This document shows, piece by piece, positions 26,101-34,019 of a stretch of 64,000 nt of DNA. Source of the stretch: Hippasteria phrygiana. Taxonomy: Eukaryota > Echinodermata > Asteroidea > Valvatida > Goniasteridae. A program made the position numbers and the translations under genes. The DNA lies in NCBI GenBank assembly GCA_037893225.1, contig JAZGUH010000375.1:1984001-2048000 (forward strand), read 5' to 3'. The notes under the pieces were generated by a model. That model saw nothing but the letters and a program-made list of their open reading frames with translations, was not told where the DNA came from and made no database searches. Each line of letters opens with the position of its first letter. The stretch's first letter is position 1.

Positions 26101-29100
26101 CCATCATATAAAGGTTATAAGTGCATGCATGACCCAAGTTTGATTCCAGTTTTCAAAGAGACAAGTTGGACAATTCCAGCCTATTTTACAACTTGACCTC
26201 AAATGACCTTTGACATCAGTACTTGACCGTTGACAAATGCATCACATAAAGGTTGCAATATTAAATGCATGACCCAAGTTTGATTGCAATCGGACTTCAA
26301 CTTTGCATATAAGACAAATTTTGCAATTCCAGCCCATTTTACAACTTGACTGCAGATGACCTTTGACCGCAGATGGCCTTTGACCTCAGTACTTGACCTT
26401 CGACAGGGCCATCATACAAAGGTTGCACTATTGAATGCATGACCCAAGTTTGATTGCAATCGGACTTCAACCTTGAATATAACACCAATTTTACAATTCC
26501 AGCCCATTTTACAATTCCAGCCCATTTTACAACTTGACCTCAGATGACCTTTGACCTCGGTACTTGACCTTTGACACAACCACCATCATATAAAGGTCGC
26601 ACTATTGAATGCATGACCCAAGCAATCGGAATTCAACTTTGCATATAAGACCAATTTGTCGAAACTTTAACCAAAATGACACATACGGACAGACTATGGA
26701 CGGACGGACTACGTACAGAAATAGTGATTGCATAGTGATTGCTTTGTTCAGGCGAGACAAAAAACCTTTCAGAGTACTACACCAAGACCTATGACAAACC
26801 TACTCGCCCTGAGTGTCTCATCAAATCCTTTCACTTTTGTTGTTCAAAAGGATTGTACTGTGAGATACTCTTCAGGTTCCGTCCCTCGTATTTGGAACTC
26901 TTTTCCTGTATCCTGTTTCCATTCCATCTATAATATTTCACAATTAAAATGAAATGTAAATAGATACCTTCTATCCCTGTGATTTCTGTTTTTTCTCAGT
27001 CTTTTGTAGCCCAAACCTTAAATGACCTTTTCGCCTTGTGTTGTTGAGTAATAAAAAAAAAAATTAGACTGCATTTGAATTCATACCACTTCAGTTTTCT
27101 TGCACATTTCCTGGCTGAACTTGTGTTGCACGCTCGGAATGAACTCCTTGAGTTCCTCTAGGAAGGGCAGGTTCTTGGTCAGCATTCTCATGACCAGATG
27201 CACCATCAGATCCATCAGGCTTGCCAAGTCACCTCGTTCTGAGGTATCCGGTAGGACGTTGGCTACCAACTGGCATGCGGGAATGGTGCTGGTCTGATAT
27301 AGGAGCTTGCATGGCACTCGGCTGCTGTAGGCAAAGGGTAAAGTCCAGGGCAGGGCATCGGGCTTCCGAACGAAATGCTGGAACTTGACGTGAGGGCCTA
27401 ATTGTACACTGCTCCAGCAGATGCTGTATGGAAATCTCTTTTCACCCGGAATCGCCTTTCTAACTGACTGTAAAAGAAAAAAAAGGAAAAAACACACTAT
27501 TTGTTCTAACACAAGGACAACATGCCTTAGAATTCACACAGACTGTTTACATTGGATCCGGCACGGGGATTGAAGGGGGAGTAATGACAAGGTCAGACAA
27601 ATTTCACATGGACAAAAATAGCACCGATCTGCATAATTCCGAGTTTGAAAGCGAGGCTCAGTGTTAAGTAAACAACCCACAGGCCTTTTCACACTAGACC
27701 AAATCTTGGGGGTTAACCCCTGGGCGACACAGGTCAGGTGTCAAAATAAGACCAAATTCACACTAGAAATTTACACACCCACACCACCCCCAAAATTGCT
27801 TATTCCCCGGGGTGAGTTCAATCTTATCCCAAGGGCGAGACACTTTCCCCAGGGCGAGAATGGCAGTGAGAAATGGGGAAGGGGTCACCCCGGGGCAAGC
27901 AATGGCACAAAGGTGACAAAAAGCGTGTGTTATTTTGATCAATTTGCATATCAGCACAACATAACATCTGGGGCTTCTGAATATTAACAGATGAAACAGA
28001 AACATATTGCTTTGCCTGTTACATCAATTCCAAAGCCATGTCTGTTGCACGGTCGGTCGGTAACAACAAAAGGTCGGTAACAACTGTTGCCATTTGAATT
28101 GAAATTTTAACTGCCCACCCAGCAAGTTCATCACCTCAAGTTTTGCTTTCCATTCGTAGACAGGTCTATCATGGTCGTTGATGCATTGTTCAATGTGATG
28201 GTTTATGTATCCACCATCTACAGTGACACCCAATCTGGCAAGAGTTCGCATAATTTCCAGGCTGCCCCCACGCTTCCACAGCTCCATAGTCAGGATAGTT
28301 TGTACAAATTTACAAACCACATTGGTGCGTGAATGGTTGACCAATGCTAGGATCATCCCCAGTAATCTCTCCATCTTGGGGTCTAGGGGCCGAAATCTGC
28401 AAAAAGGTCAATCAGTCGGCTGTAAATTAATCTGCCTTTGTGAATATTACATGTAGCAGTTTATGAAAATATATAATACATTTGCAAACCCCCCACCCCC
28501 CCCCCCCCCCCCCAAAAAAAAAAAAAACTTTATTATGAAATACCTGACTTGACTAAGTGAATTAATAGTCTCAAGCATCCTGTGAAATCACGGCAACTGG
28601 TGTGGTGTCATTTTTAAGAAAAGTGGACTTTTTTAAATTTTGAGTGATGGTTGGCCGACCATCGTTGGAAACAACCGTTCCCCAACCTGATAATTCCCCC
28701 GACATCTGTGGTGTTACCACAAACCTTCCCTGTATGATTTTATTTAGGCACTGCAATACATTTTGCTTATGAAAGCGTTTCAAAACTAAATGTAACTTAA
28801 TCCAAAAATACAGATTTGAAAAAAGGACATTCTCCTTGATTATCGATATTGAATTGGGTATGTGGAGTCAAACCTTTCACGCCGTTTAGTCAAGATTGAA
28901 GAGCGCAGCACGGATGTTAAAAGGGGAGCCTCATCATCGGCCTCTTGAATTGCTTTGGCCCAGGAGAAGTTCTTCAATCTAGGGATGGTTACTGGACCAC
29001 CTAAAGCTCCGTCATACTTGCCCTCATACTGCTGCCTCATATCTCGAGCCTGAAAAATATTAGCAGTTGAAGCAAGTCGAGTGTAGCACTATATTAATAG

Positions 29101-29953
29101 GGCGACCCACGCACTTCACATATTTCACACCTGATTGACTGGCTTATATATTCCTTGTGTAGATCCATCTAGTCACTTGTTAATAATGCACCTATCAATT
29201 GTATGATGCATCCCCGAACCCTCAGGGGAGTGCATCAATGTCACTCTCATGTTTAGTCAGATCGTGACGATGGGGGTGCATCAAATATGATTTTGGTTGG
29301 TCATAAACTGGGGGGGGGGGGGGAAATTAAAATCTTTCCTCTACCTCAACACACACCAGCTCCAGGAAAACTTTGTGGAAGGCCTTGCGTGCTGACTTGT
29401 TGTGTTTTATGAGGTATCTTAGGAGTTTGCAGAACTTATACTCTCTAAGGAGATTCTGGGCTTCGGTCATGAAAGCATTTCTTTTGGATTTCTGTCTTTC
29501 CGGCTTCTTCCGTGGCAAGATCCGTTTATATGTATTTGAATTTCTTTTATCTTGAACTGTTTTGCTGTTGAGCAAGCGTACGCATGGTTTGCACACAAGC
29601 CCTGTCTGGAAATCCTTGTTTGTGATAGTTTTCTCAAAGACTGTGTTGAAGACGTCGATGCTACACAACCTCCTTACGAATGCACGAGCATACTTCCTAT
29701 GCATCTTCATACAGTATTTTCTGCAGTTCAGACATTGGAATGCAGGTTTCTTGCTGGGGCCTGCAGGTTTCTTGCTGGGGCCTGACTTCGTTTCCATGGG
29801 TTGGGCTTCTTCAGCCAAAGGGCATTCGTCTGCAGTTGGCTCCATGCTGATATCTGTCATGTCTGCAGTTGGCTCCATGCTGATATCTGTCATGTCTGCA
29901 GATGCAGTGACGATGTAGTCGTGCCCATGTGGGTGCTGTGAAGTGCTGGCCAT
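10928..29953 (-). CDS. Gene A: DUF6589-like protein with two PHD fingers, complete 11-exon model
   Basis: Exons, in transcription order: 29953-29345, 29049-28874, 28396-28135, 27467-27087, 21913-21650, 20651-20508, 16922-16661, 16030-15776, 14211-13984, 12935-12804, 11274-10928. Every junction is GT/AG, all phases match, and the CDS totals 3060 nt (1019 residues plus stop). Residues 74-124 hold two CxxC pairs. Residues about 260-690 resemble DUF6589, including a GGDS at 519-523 region followed by a Lys/Arg-rich stretch, and ARGTL near 578-582. Two C4HC3 PHD fingers follow (695-739 and 748-793), then a basic C-terminal domain of about 225 residues. The start ATG is in an AAAATGG context. PHD fingers usually read histone-tail methylation, so a chromatin role is inferred. 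The central domain has no established function. No polyadenylation signal was recognised. The model is strong on exon structure; the family name rests on motif memory. Confidence 0.85.
11344..12055. repeat. Dispersed GGGCTGTGCAT/ATGCACACCCCT repeat, copy in gene A 3' intron
   Basis: Starts near AGGGCTGTGCATCCGAAC and ends AATGCACACCCCTAC, so ends are inverted, as in a hAT MITE. The internal GGTTCCAGATTATGGAAT-type block occurs twice. Related copies: 16200-16550, 21145-21630, 50025-50850 and 58690-59095. Present at the same place in gene B, so it predates the duplication. Confidence 0.6.
12293..12510. mobile_element. piggyBac-type MITE, block A only
   Basis: TTAA at both ends, with termini AACCCCTTGAGCACGG and the inverse of a similar end (CATACGCAAGCGGTTAA). 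The empty site in gene B (about 50882) reads GCATTGAAAGGCC, an altered TTAA. Members at 46253, 47246-47451, 54332-54620 and partial ones near 17272, 58310 and 60605. Confidence 0.75.
12804..12935 (-). CDS. Gene A exon 10
   Basis: Acceptor GTACTTCAG|GGGCTAG and donor TTCAAAG|GTAAAT, 132 nt, phase 1 to 1. It encodes ASGFYPKRLAEDIIWNRVAN and ends at EEFK. Same length and splice sites as the gene B exon at 51165-51296. No known domain recognised. Confidence 0.85.
13984..14211 (-). CDS. Gene A exon 9, end of PHD 2
   Basis: Acceptor GAATTGTACAG|AGAAGTGG and donor CTGACAG|GTTTGT, 228 nt, phase 1 to 1. It opens with KWYCSEEC, supplying the last PHD 2 ligands (Cys789, Cys793), then FVQNYSKALMWRGLNHLARR and a Trp/Leu-rich segment. 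The intron before it starts with repeated AATTC units in both paralogues. Confidence 0.85.
14579..14655 (+). repeat. tRNA-like sequence (SINE head)
   Basis: TAGCTCAGTTGGTAGAGC (A box) and GGTTCGAATCCCAC (B box) with a poly(A) right after. T-stem and acceptor stem do not pair well, so it is a pol III-type retroposed head and not a functional tRNA. Confidence 0.6.
15348..15363. repeat. Poly(G) tract, 16 nt
   Basis: Uninterrupted G run after a T run, inside the insertion between gene A exons 8 and 9. Confidence 0.9.
15776..16030 (-). CDS. Gene A exon 8, PHD 1 body and most of PHD 2
   Basis: Acceptor TTCTTTTTATACAG|ATGTGC and donor TTCCCAG|GTTTAT, 255 nt, phase 1 to 1. PHD 1 ligands are Cys708, Cys713, His719, Cys722, Cys735 and Cys739, completing Cys695/697 from exon 7. 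PHD 2 ligands are Cys748, Cys750, Cys761, Cys767, His774 and Cys777. Spacing is that of ING/DIDO-like C4HC3 fingers. Trp before the last Cys pair (WFC) is conserved. Confidence 0.88.
16200..16550. repeat. Dispersed repeat of the ATGCACACCC family, between gene A exons 7 and 8
   Basis: CCAGATTATGGAATTGAGTA through GTGAATGCACACCC. The orthologous copy in gene B is 58690-59095. Confidence 0.55.
16661..16922 (-). CDS. Gene A exon 7, end of DUF6589-like region and start of PHD 1
   Basis: Acceptor TCTTTGTCTTGTGTAG|TTCTCAAC fits the phase-0 donor upstream. A second AG ten bases downstream would break the frame. Donor GCCCAAG|GTAAAA, 262 nt, phase 0 to 1. It encodes FSTESYITLFAMTATNM, a helical stretch, PTPEDIQRVV, an acidic linker, and the first two PHD cysteines (ICVCAQ, Cys695 and Cys697). 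Confidence 0.8.
17139..17172. repeat. Poly(G) tract, about 34 nt
   Basis: Follows GGTGTCCAGTTGGGGTGGGC. The gene B counterpart at about 60490-60501 has a much shorter run, so the tract is length-unstable. Confidence 0.9.
17173..20507. other. Intron between gene A exons 6 and 7, repeat-rich
   Basis: No exon needed by the frame. Contains a piggyBac-type remnant (about 17272-17400), a repeat around 17800-18180 shared with 62020-62480, a GGGTCGG short repeat (18979-19004), and unassigned sequence from 18200 to 20500. The minus ORF at 18816-19115 shows no domain character. Confidence 0.5.
17800..18180. repeat. Repeat shared with gene B intron (62020-62480)
   Basis: Common blocks include AAGTTGGGACACGAAGTGTG, TAGTGTTGCAAGATTTAT and CACACTAGGGTACACCATG. 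The ends recall the 6786-7894 foldback family (cf. GGGTCATTCCATGAAGTTGG at 63880). Confidence 0.6.
20508..20651 (-). CDS. Gene A exon 6
   Basis: Acceptor TGTCTCCCAATAG|GACACA and donor GTGGAG|GTTGGA, 144 nt, phase 0 to 0 (residues 565-612). It encodes DTLNMLYRERSSAARGTLSD and ends SWDLVE. The S..ARGTL-x-L-x-N pattern is the most recognisable DUF6589 signature in the protein. The matching exon in gene B is 63180-63323. Confidence 0.85.
21145..21630. repeat. Dispersed hAT-like repeat in intron 5 of gene A
   Basis: Starts TAGGGCTGTTCATTTTTCGA and ends AATGCACACCCCTACTG. The first part matches the interior of the MITE at 50211-50642. Confidence 0.55.
21650..21913 (-). CDS. Gene A exon 5, DUF6589-like GGD motif
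   Basis: Acceptor CAATATCACAG|GTGAAT and donor CTGCAG|GTACAT, 264 nt, phase 0 to 0 (residues 477-564). The segment MFPILCGGDSQVLEKM followed by HAKRARANGET corresponds to the 'GDQLT...R..R' block of DUF6589. The Asp (522) is kept, while the following residues diverge. It lies 5.2 kb from exon 4, across an intron holding the DIRS relic. Confidence 0.8.
22640..22870 (-). pseudogene. DIRS tyrosine recombinase C-terminal fragment
   Basis: RSPRGNIKQLFITTIQPHH followed by TIARWILEAVV and AHLTRSVSTPCA. The 'TIARW' and 'AHxxRS.ST' patterns mark DIRS recombinases, and His and the second Arg of the active site are visible. The catalytic Tyr is not recognisable. Confidence 0.65.
23500..23800 (-). pseudogene. 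DIRS-type reverse transcriptase fragment
   Basis: The reverse complement reads SIDLKDVDLHVPIH, FTYRGSLYQFRCLPFGLSTG and FICLDDLLI. The Asp-Asp catalytic pair and the 'CLPFGLS' and 'LDD' patterns are characteristic of DIRS/Ngaro RTs. A stop follows directly after LLI. Confidence 0.7.
24490..25538 (-). pseudogene. DIRS gag-like region, decayed
   Basis: Overlapping ORFs of 101, 143 and 166 codons in shifting frames, Pro/Ser-rich, ending with RPSYRKDTDAYLNSPHF. Placement upstream of RT and the lack of other matches suggest gag. Weak on its own. Confidence 0.4.
25835..26765. mobile_element. Repeat element with internal ~180-bp minisatellite, copy 1
   Basis: Shares both ends and interior with 30925-32365: a start with GTGGTTCGAACCACG and GTCTCGCC, then CCCGGGAAGAATGCAGGGGC, then repeats built on CATCATATAAAGGT, ATGCATGACCCAAGTTTGAT and TGACCTTTGACC, and an end with GTTCAGGCGAGACAAAA. 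Ends share an inverted GTCTCGCC. Confidence 0.7.
27087..27467 (-). CDS. Gene A exon 4, DUF6589-like core
   Basis: Acceptor TTTTCTTTTACAG|TCAGTT and donor GAAGTG|GTATGA, 381 nt, phase 0 at both ends (residues 350-476). It contains PYSICWSSVQLGPHV followed by PWTLPFAYSSRV, matching in position the DUF6589 segment where an Asp-Asn usually follows a hydrophobic strand. Here that site reads Ser-Ser (368-369). Confidence 0.8.
28135..28396 (-). CDS. Gene A exon 3, start of DUF6589-like region
   Basis: Acceptor CTTTTTGCAG|ATTTCGG and donor CTTGAG|GTGATG, 262 nt, phases 2 to 0. It encodes FRPLDPKMERLLGMILALVN followed by the segment LARLGVTVDGGYINHHIEQ and ends at YEWKAKLE. The pattern of a small helical segment, then 'LGV' and a Trp-containing helix, resembles the N-terminal part of DUF6589. 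The ORF reads past the donor to a stop at 28024; that extension does not continue the domain. Confidence 0.75.
28496..28513. repeat. Poly(C) tract followed by poly(A)
   Basis: Eighteen C then about 13 A, just upstream of gene A exon 3 in the preceding intron. Confidence 0.9.
28874..29049 (-). CDS. Gene A exon 2
   Basis: Acceptor TTTTTCAG|GCTCGAG and donor GAAAG|GTTTGA, 176 nt, entering in phase 0 and leaving with two bases of a codon. The peptide (ARDMRQQYEGKYDG and onward) has no recognised motif. The ORF runs a few codons past the donor to a stop, so the upstream donor is required to join exon 3. Confidence 0.75.
29310..29324. repeat. Poly(G) tract, 15 nt
   Basis: Lies about 20 bp inside the intron downstream of gene A exon 1. 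Confidence 0.9.
29345..29953 (-). CDS. Gene A exon 1 (residues 1-203)
   Basis: Starts at ATG 29953-29951 and ends at donor GAG|GTAGAG, phase 0. The N-terminus carries a perfect tandem duplication of an 11-residue unit (ADMTDISMEPT) and a doubled GPSKKPA. Cys74/Cys77 and Cys121/Cys124 are two CxxC pairs about 45 residues apart, a spacing like ZAD-type zinc-binding domains. A Lys/Arg-rich linker (about 135-165) could be a nuclear localisation signal. Zinc binding is inferred. Confidence 0.8.
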
Positions 29954-30469
29954 TTTCCAATTCCCCGTTTGTGATGCTTCTGGTTGTTGTATGAATTTCC
30001 ATACACTGTATCACACAAAATAACTTTATCCCACACTCAAAATCCTGTGAAAACTTTGCTGGGTGAAACTTCTGATGAAAGTTCAAGTTGTGTATGCACT
30101 AATACATAATCAAGAAAACGTTTCAGCAGCAAATTCTGTTCAACAAATGCCGTCTTACTTCAGTCAGAATAGGCAATGATAGGTAGTTTTTGACTTCTTA
30201 AGTTGAATGCGCTGCCAAAACAGGAATGCTGATATGTACCATTCCGGAAAGCTAATAACTGGCACGACTGGAGTGCATTCTAGGAGAAAAGACTGTAGTC
30301 TGCTGACAAATTTAAAAAGGGCAAATAATTATCAAATGGAAAACAACATTAAGATGATGGCACATGTACATGTAATTTCGCAGACTCGTTCCTTCAAATA
30401 AGTCATACAGGTTTACATGTACCTCCGTTCTTTTTGGGTAACAACTAAGACAGGAAACTACATGTATGG

Positions 30470-30660
30470 TATCATGGGTTTGGGCTAGGGTATGAAAAAC
30501 TGCTGTATCCTGCAATTGGGTGAGGGTATGGGAAACCACCGTATCAGGTATCATGGGTTTGGGCTAGGGTATGACAAACTGCTGTATCCTGCAATTGGGT
30601 GACATGGGTGAGGGTATGGGAAACCACCGTATCAGGTATCATGGGTTTGGGTTCCGAAAT
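30470..30660. repeat. Short tandem duplication upstream of gene A
   Basis: ATGGGTTTGGGCTAGGGTAT, CTGCTGTATCCTGCAATTGG and GGTATGGGAAACCACCGTAT recur about 73-80 bp apart. It is in the 5' flank of gene A. No promoter motif could be assigned. Confidence 0.65.
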
Positions 30661-30924
30661 TGCCAGATTTACGCCTTTCTGAGGTAATCCAAAATCGAAA
30701 TAGCAAAATCAGGAATAGGAAAATCTTGGAAAATAACCCGCCCTCCTTGATAACAACTGTGTAAACATGAGACACAACTAGCTTGAAAATTTCAGCTCTA
30801 GGCTTTTGACGCGCGAGATTCACCAATCTCACATGTCATGAGCCCTAGAGCTGGAATTTTCAAGCTATGGCACAACTGACAAAAATCATTAAATAACTAT
30901 ATTTCAAGGTTTTTGTCAGAATTT

Positions 30925-32365
30925 TTTTAAACAAGGTGGTTCTCGAACCACGCGTCTCGCCTGCTTTAGTTTTGTGATTACCCGGGAAGAATGCAGGGGC
31001 ACTGATAACGGTTGAAGGAGCAAGGGTTAGTGTAAAAAGAGAATAGAAAAGGTAAGTTATCACAATCAAGAACTGATGAGCATGCCTAAAACAATGGTAG
31101 GTGACAAAAGCAATGTGGAAGGAAAATGTTGTCCAAAGTTTTGGAAGTTTGAGTGGGGTCTGAGTGGGGTGTGAAACGAGAGAGGATGAAAGCACAGAGA
31201 TTACTGACACGACCATCATATAAAGGTTACAGTGCATGCATGACGCAAGTTTGATTCCAATTGGACTTCCAGTTTTCAAATGAGACAAGTTGGACAATTC
31301 CAGCCTATTTTACAACTTGACCTCAAATGACCTTTGACACAAGCATCATATAAAGGTTGCACTATTGAATGTATGACCCACGTTTGATTGCAATTGGACT
31401 TCCACTTTCCATATAAGACCGATTTTACAATTCCAGCTTATTTTTCAACTTGACCTCAAATGACCTTTGACCTTGGTACTTGACCTTTGACACATGCATC
31501 ATATAAAAGTCGCACTATTGAATGCATGACCTAAGTTTGATTGCAATCGGACTTCAACTTTGCATATAAGACAAATTTTGCAATTCCAGCCTATTTTACA
31601 ACTTGACCTCAAATGACCTTTGACACAAGCATCATATAAAGGTTGCACTATTGAATGTATGACCCACGTTTGATTGCAATTGGACTTCCACTTTCCATAT
31701 AAGACCGATTTTACAATTCCAGCTTATTTTTCAACTTGACCTCAAATGACCTTTGACCTTAGTACTTGACCTTTGACACATGCATCATATAAAAGTAGCA
31801 CTATTGAATGCATGACCTAAGTTTGATTGCGATCGGACTTCAACTTTGCATATAAGACAAATTTTGCAATTCCAGCCATTTTACAACTTGACCTCAGATG
31901 ACATTTGACCTCAGATGACCTTTGACCTCAGATGACCTTTGACATCAGATGACCTTTGACCTCAGTACTTGACCTTTGACACGACCATCATATAAAGGTC
32001 GCACTATTTAATGCATGACCCAAGTTTGATTGCAATCGGACTTCAACTTTGAATATAACATTTTACAATTCCAGCCCATTTTACAACTTGACCACAGATA
32101 ACCTTTGACCTCAGATGACATTTGACCTCAGATAACCTTTGACCTCAGATAACATTTGACCTCAGTACTTGACCTTTGACACGACCATCATATAAAGGTC
32201 GCACTAGTGAATGCATGACCCAAGTTTGATTGCAATCGGACTTCAACTTTGCATATAAGACCAATTTGAGAAACTTTAACCAAAATGACACATACGGACG
32301 GACTACGTACAGAAATAGTGACTGCATAGTCTCTTTCTGAACTTCGTTCAGGCGAGACAAAAATG
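30925..32365. mobile_element. Repeat element with internal ~180-bp minisatellite, copy 2
   Basis: Longer than copy 1 because it has more internal units, about seven against three or four. Short TGACCTCAGATGACC subrepeats are further expanded at 31890-32160. Confidence 0.7.
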
Positions 32366-32369
32366 AGGT

Positions 32370-33400
32370 AGAAATTAACATGTATGTACAGTAGAAACTA
32401 ATTAGGTCAACAGATGGTGCTAATACAATGATGTTAAGTGTAAACTTTTTTCTGGGCAATTGGTTGCCCTCTATAAAACAACTAGGCTCTTGCTAAATCT
32501 ATACTTTCATGCTGAAAGTCTCCAACCTGTTCCAGTAAAATTGATATATTTTCGCACAATTATCTGACATCCGTTACCCAAACTGTGCAAGTTGATCATT
32601 GGTAGTTTATTATGTGTATTACTTGAATAAGTTGCAGTTATTTCAGTTCGATTTGACATAACAAGTTTTCCATAATTGTCACATGGTGGGCCCTATCATT
32701 TTATTAACTATTAACTTTGAGGTCAAAGTTCATTCCGTAAAAGACATGTAATTGTATTCCTACTTCATTGTTCTGATAGTCACTTACATATGTACATTGT
32801 ACATTTTTCTCACTTTTATTTTCGCATGAAATACATGTACTACCATTTACGTGTAGTACTAATACTTTAATTCAGACCAAGTTCAATTGTGTTGATCTTC
32901 AAACCAAAACCTCCAGCTAATTATCCAGAACCGGAAACTGTGTGCTAAAAGTTTCAAACCTCCACTGTGTTTTAAGCCTAAAATAAATCGCGTTGGGGAA
33001 AGATTTTACTTTAATTCCCCCACCAAAATTGGTAAGGAACAGCAAATCTTGGAAAATAACTATCCATTTGTGTTCAGAATTACATAAACACTTAGGGCAT
33101 TTAATTTTGAGAATCTAGTTGGGAATTTTTTAGTGCAATAAAGGGAAAGAAAGTTTGTGTTTTCTGTGAGATGTTCTTGAGAATCAGATGTACATGTATA
33201 GTCACTCAAAGAGTTCACATACATGTTGATTTCTGCCTCATTTTTTTCCAGATTTTGCCAACATAAATCTTGAAATAACAGCTTGAGCAACATGTTTAGA
33301 CAGTTGTTACCAAAGAGGGTTGGTTATTTTCTAATATTTTGCTGTTCTTGACCGATTTTGATGGGGGTATTAAAGTAAAATCTCTCCCTGCATTATTATT
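32370..33400. other. AT-rich stretch with no gene seen
   Basis: No exon-like ORF. GGTAAGGAACAGCAAATCTT and AATATTTTGCTGTTCTTGACC near 33020 and 33340 form the ends of a weak inverted repeat of about 380 bp with TTTACTTTAATtCCCC-like borders, possibly a small MITE. Confidence 0.4.
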
Positions 33401-33803
33401 GGTTTATCGGCCAGAGGTAACTAGACTGGAAACCTGCTCACCAAATGAGACCCAACCAGATGCCCCTGTTATACACATATTTTTGGTCCTTTGAGACAGA
33501 TCTCGTGATCATGGTTTCCATTGTCACATTAATTTCCATGCACCTTGAAGAATACAGTTCTAGACAGTAGACACACCCCTGTCTGAACCATCAACATCAG
33601 TTCCCTCCAAATTAATTGACAGTCTGTCAGAACGTACTGGTAGGCCTCAACAACTGAGGCACATTCCATCTCATCTTGCTAAAAAAAACATCGGTTCAGC
33701 CTCCCGCCTAGTCTTTTGAGTATTAAATCCGTCCCCGACTTCTCTCAGTGACCTAAATGTACATATATGCACAGAAACCTGCTTCTGTGTGCAGTGGGGG
33801 TTC
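33401..33803. repeat. Dispersed repeat, copy 2 (pair at 47-425)
   Basis: Same order of blocks as copy 1, including CAACCAGATGCCCCTGTTAT. No neighbouring retroelement sequence, so it may be a solo terminal repeat. Confidence 0.55.
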
Positions 33804-33849
33804 GCGACAGAGTGAGGGGATGCTCAGCTCCACAAGGTCCCAATTTTAG

Positions 33850-34017
33850 AGAAAAAATATTGTGAAAAAAATCCCCGTTCCAGAATGAAGCAATATGAAT
33901 CACGAATCTCAACAGCCCTGTGAAGTGATTGGCTCATGCCTGACCTTTGTACTGGGTCATGCTACCTCTTGTGATTCATATTGCTTCAGTCTGGGACAGG
34001 GATTTTTTCACCTGAAA
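33850..34017. mobile_element. Small foldback repeat
   Basis: GAAGCAATATGAATCAC and its inverse GTGATTCATATTGCTTC, extended outward by GTGAAAAAAATCCC and GGGATTTTTTCAC. Loop of about 65 bp. Confidence 0.65.
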
Positions 34018-34019
34018 TT

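Noticed and set aside
28024..28134. Extension of gene A exon 3 to the end of its ORF
   Set aside because: Ends in a stop without a usable phase-0 donor, and the GAG|GTGATG donor at 28135 joins correctly to exon 4.
29373..29918. Plus-strand ORFs (60, 77 and 118 codons) over gene A exon 1
   Set aside because: Shadows of the minus-strand exon, which has consistent splice phases and a homologous gene structure.
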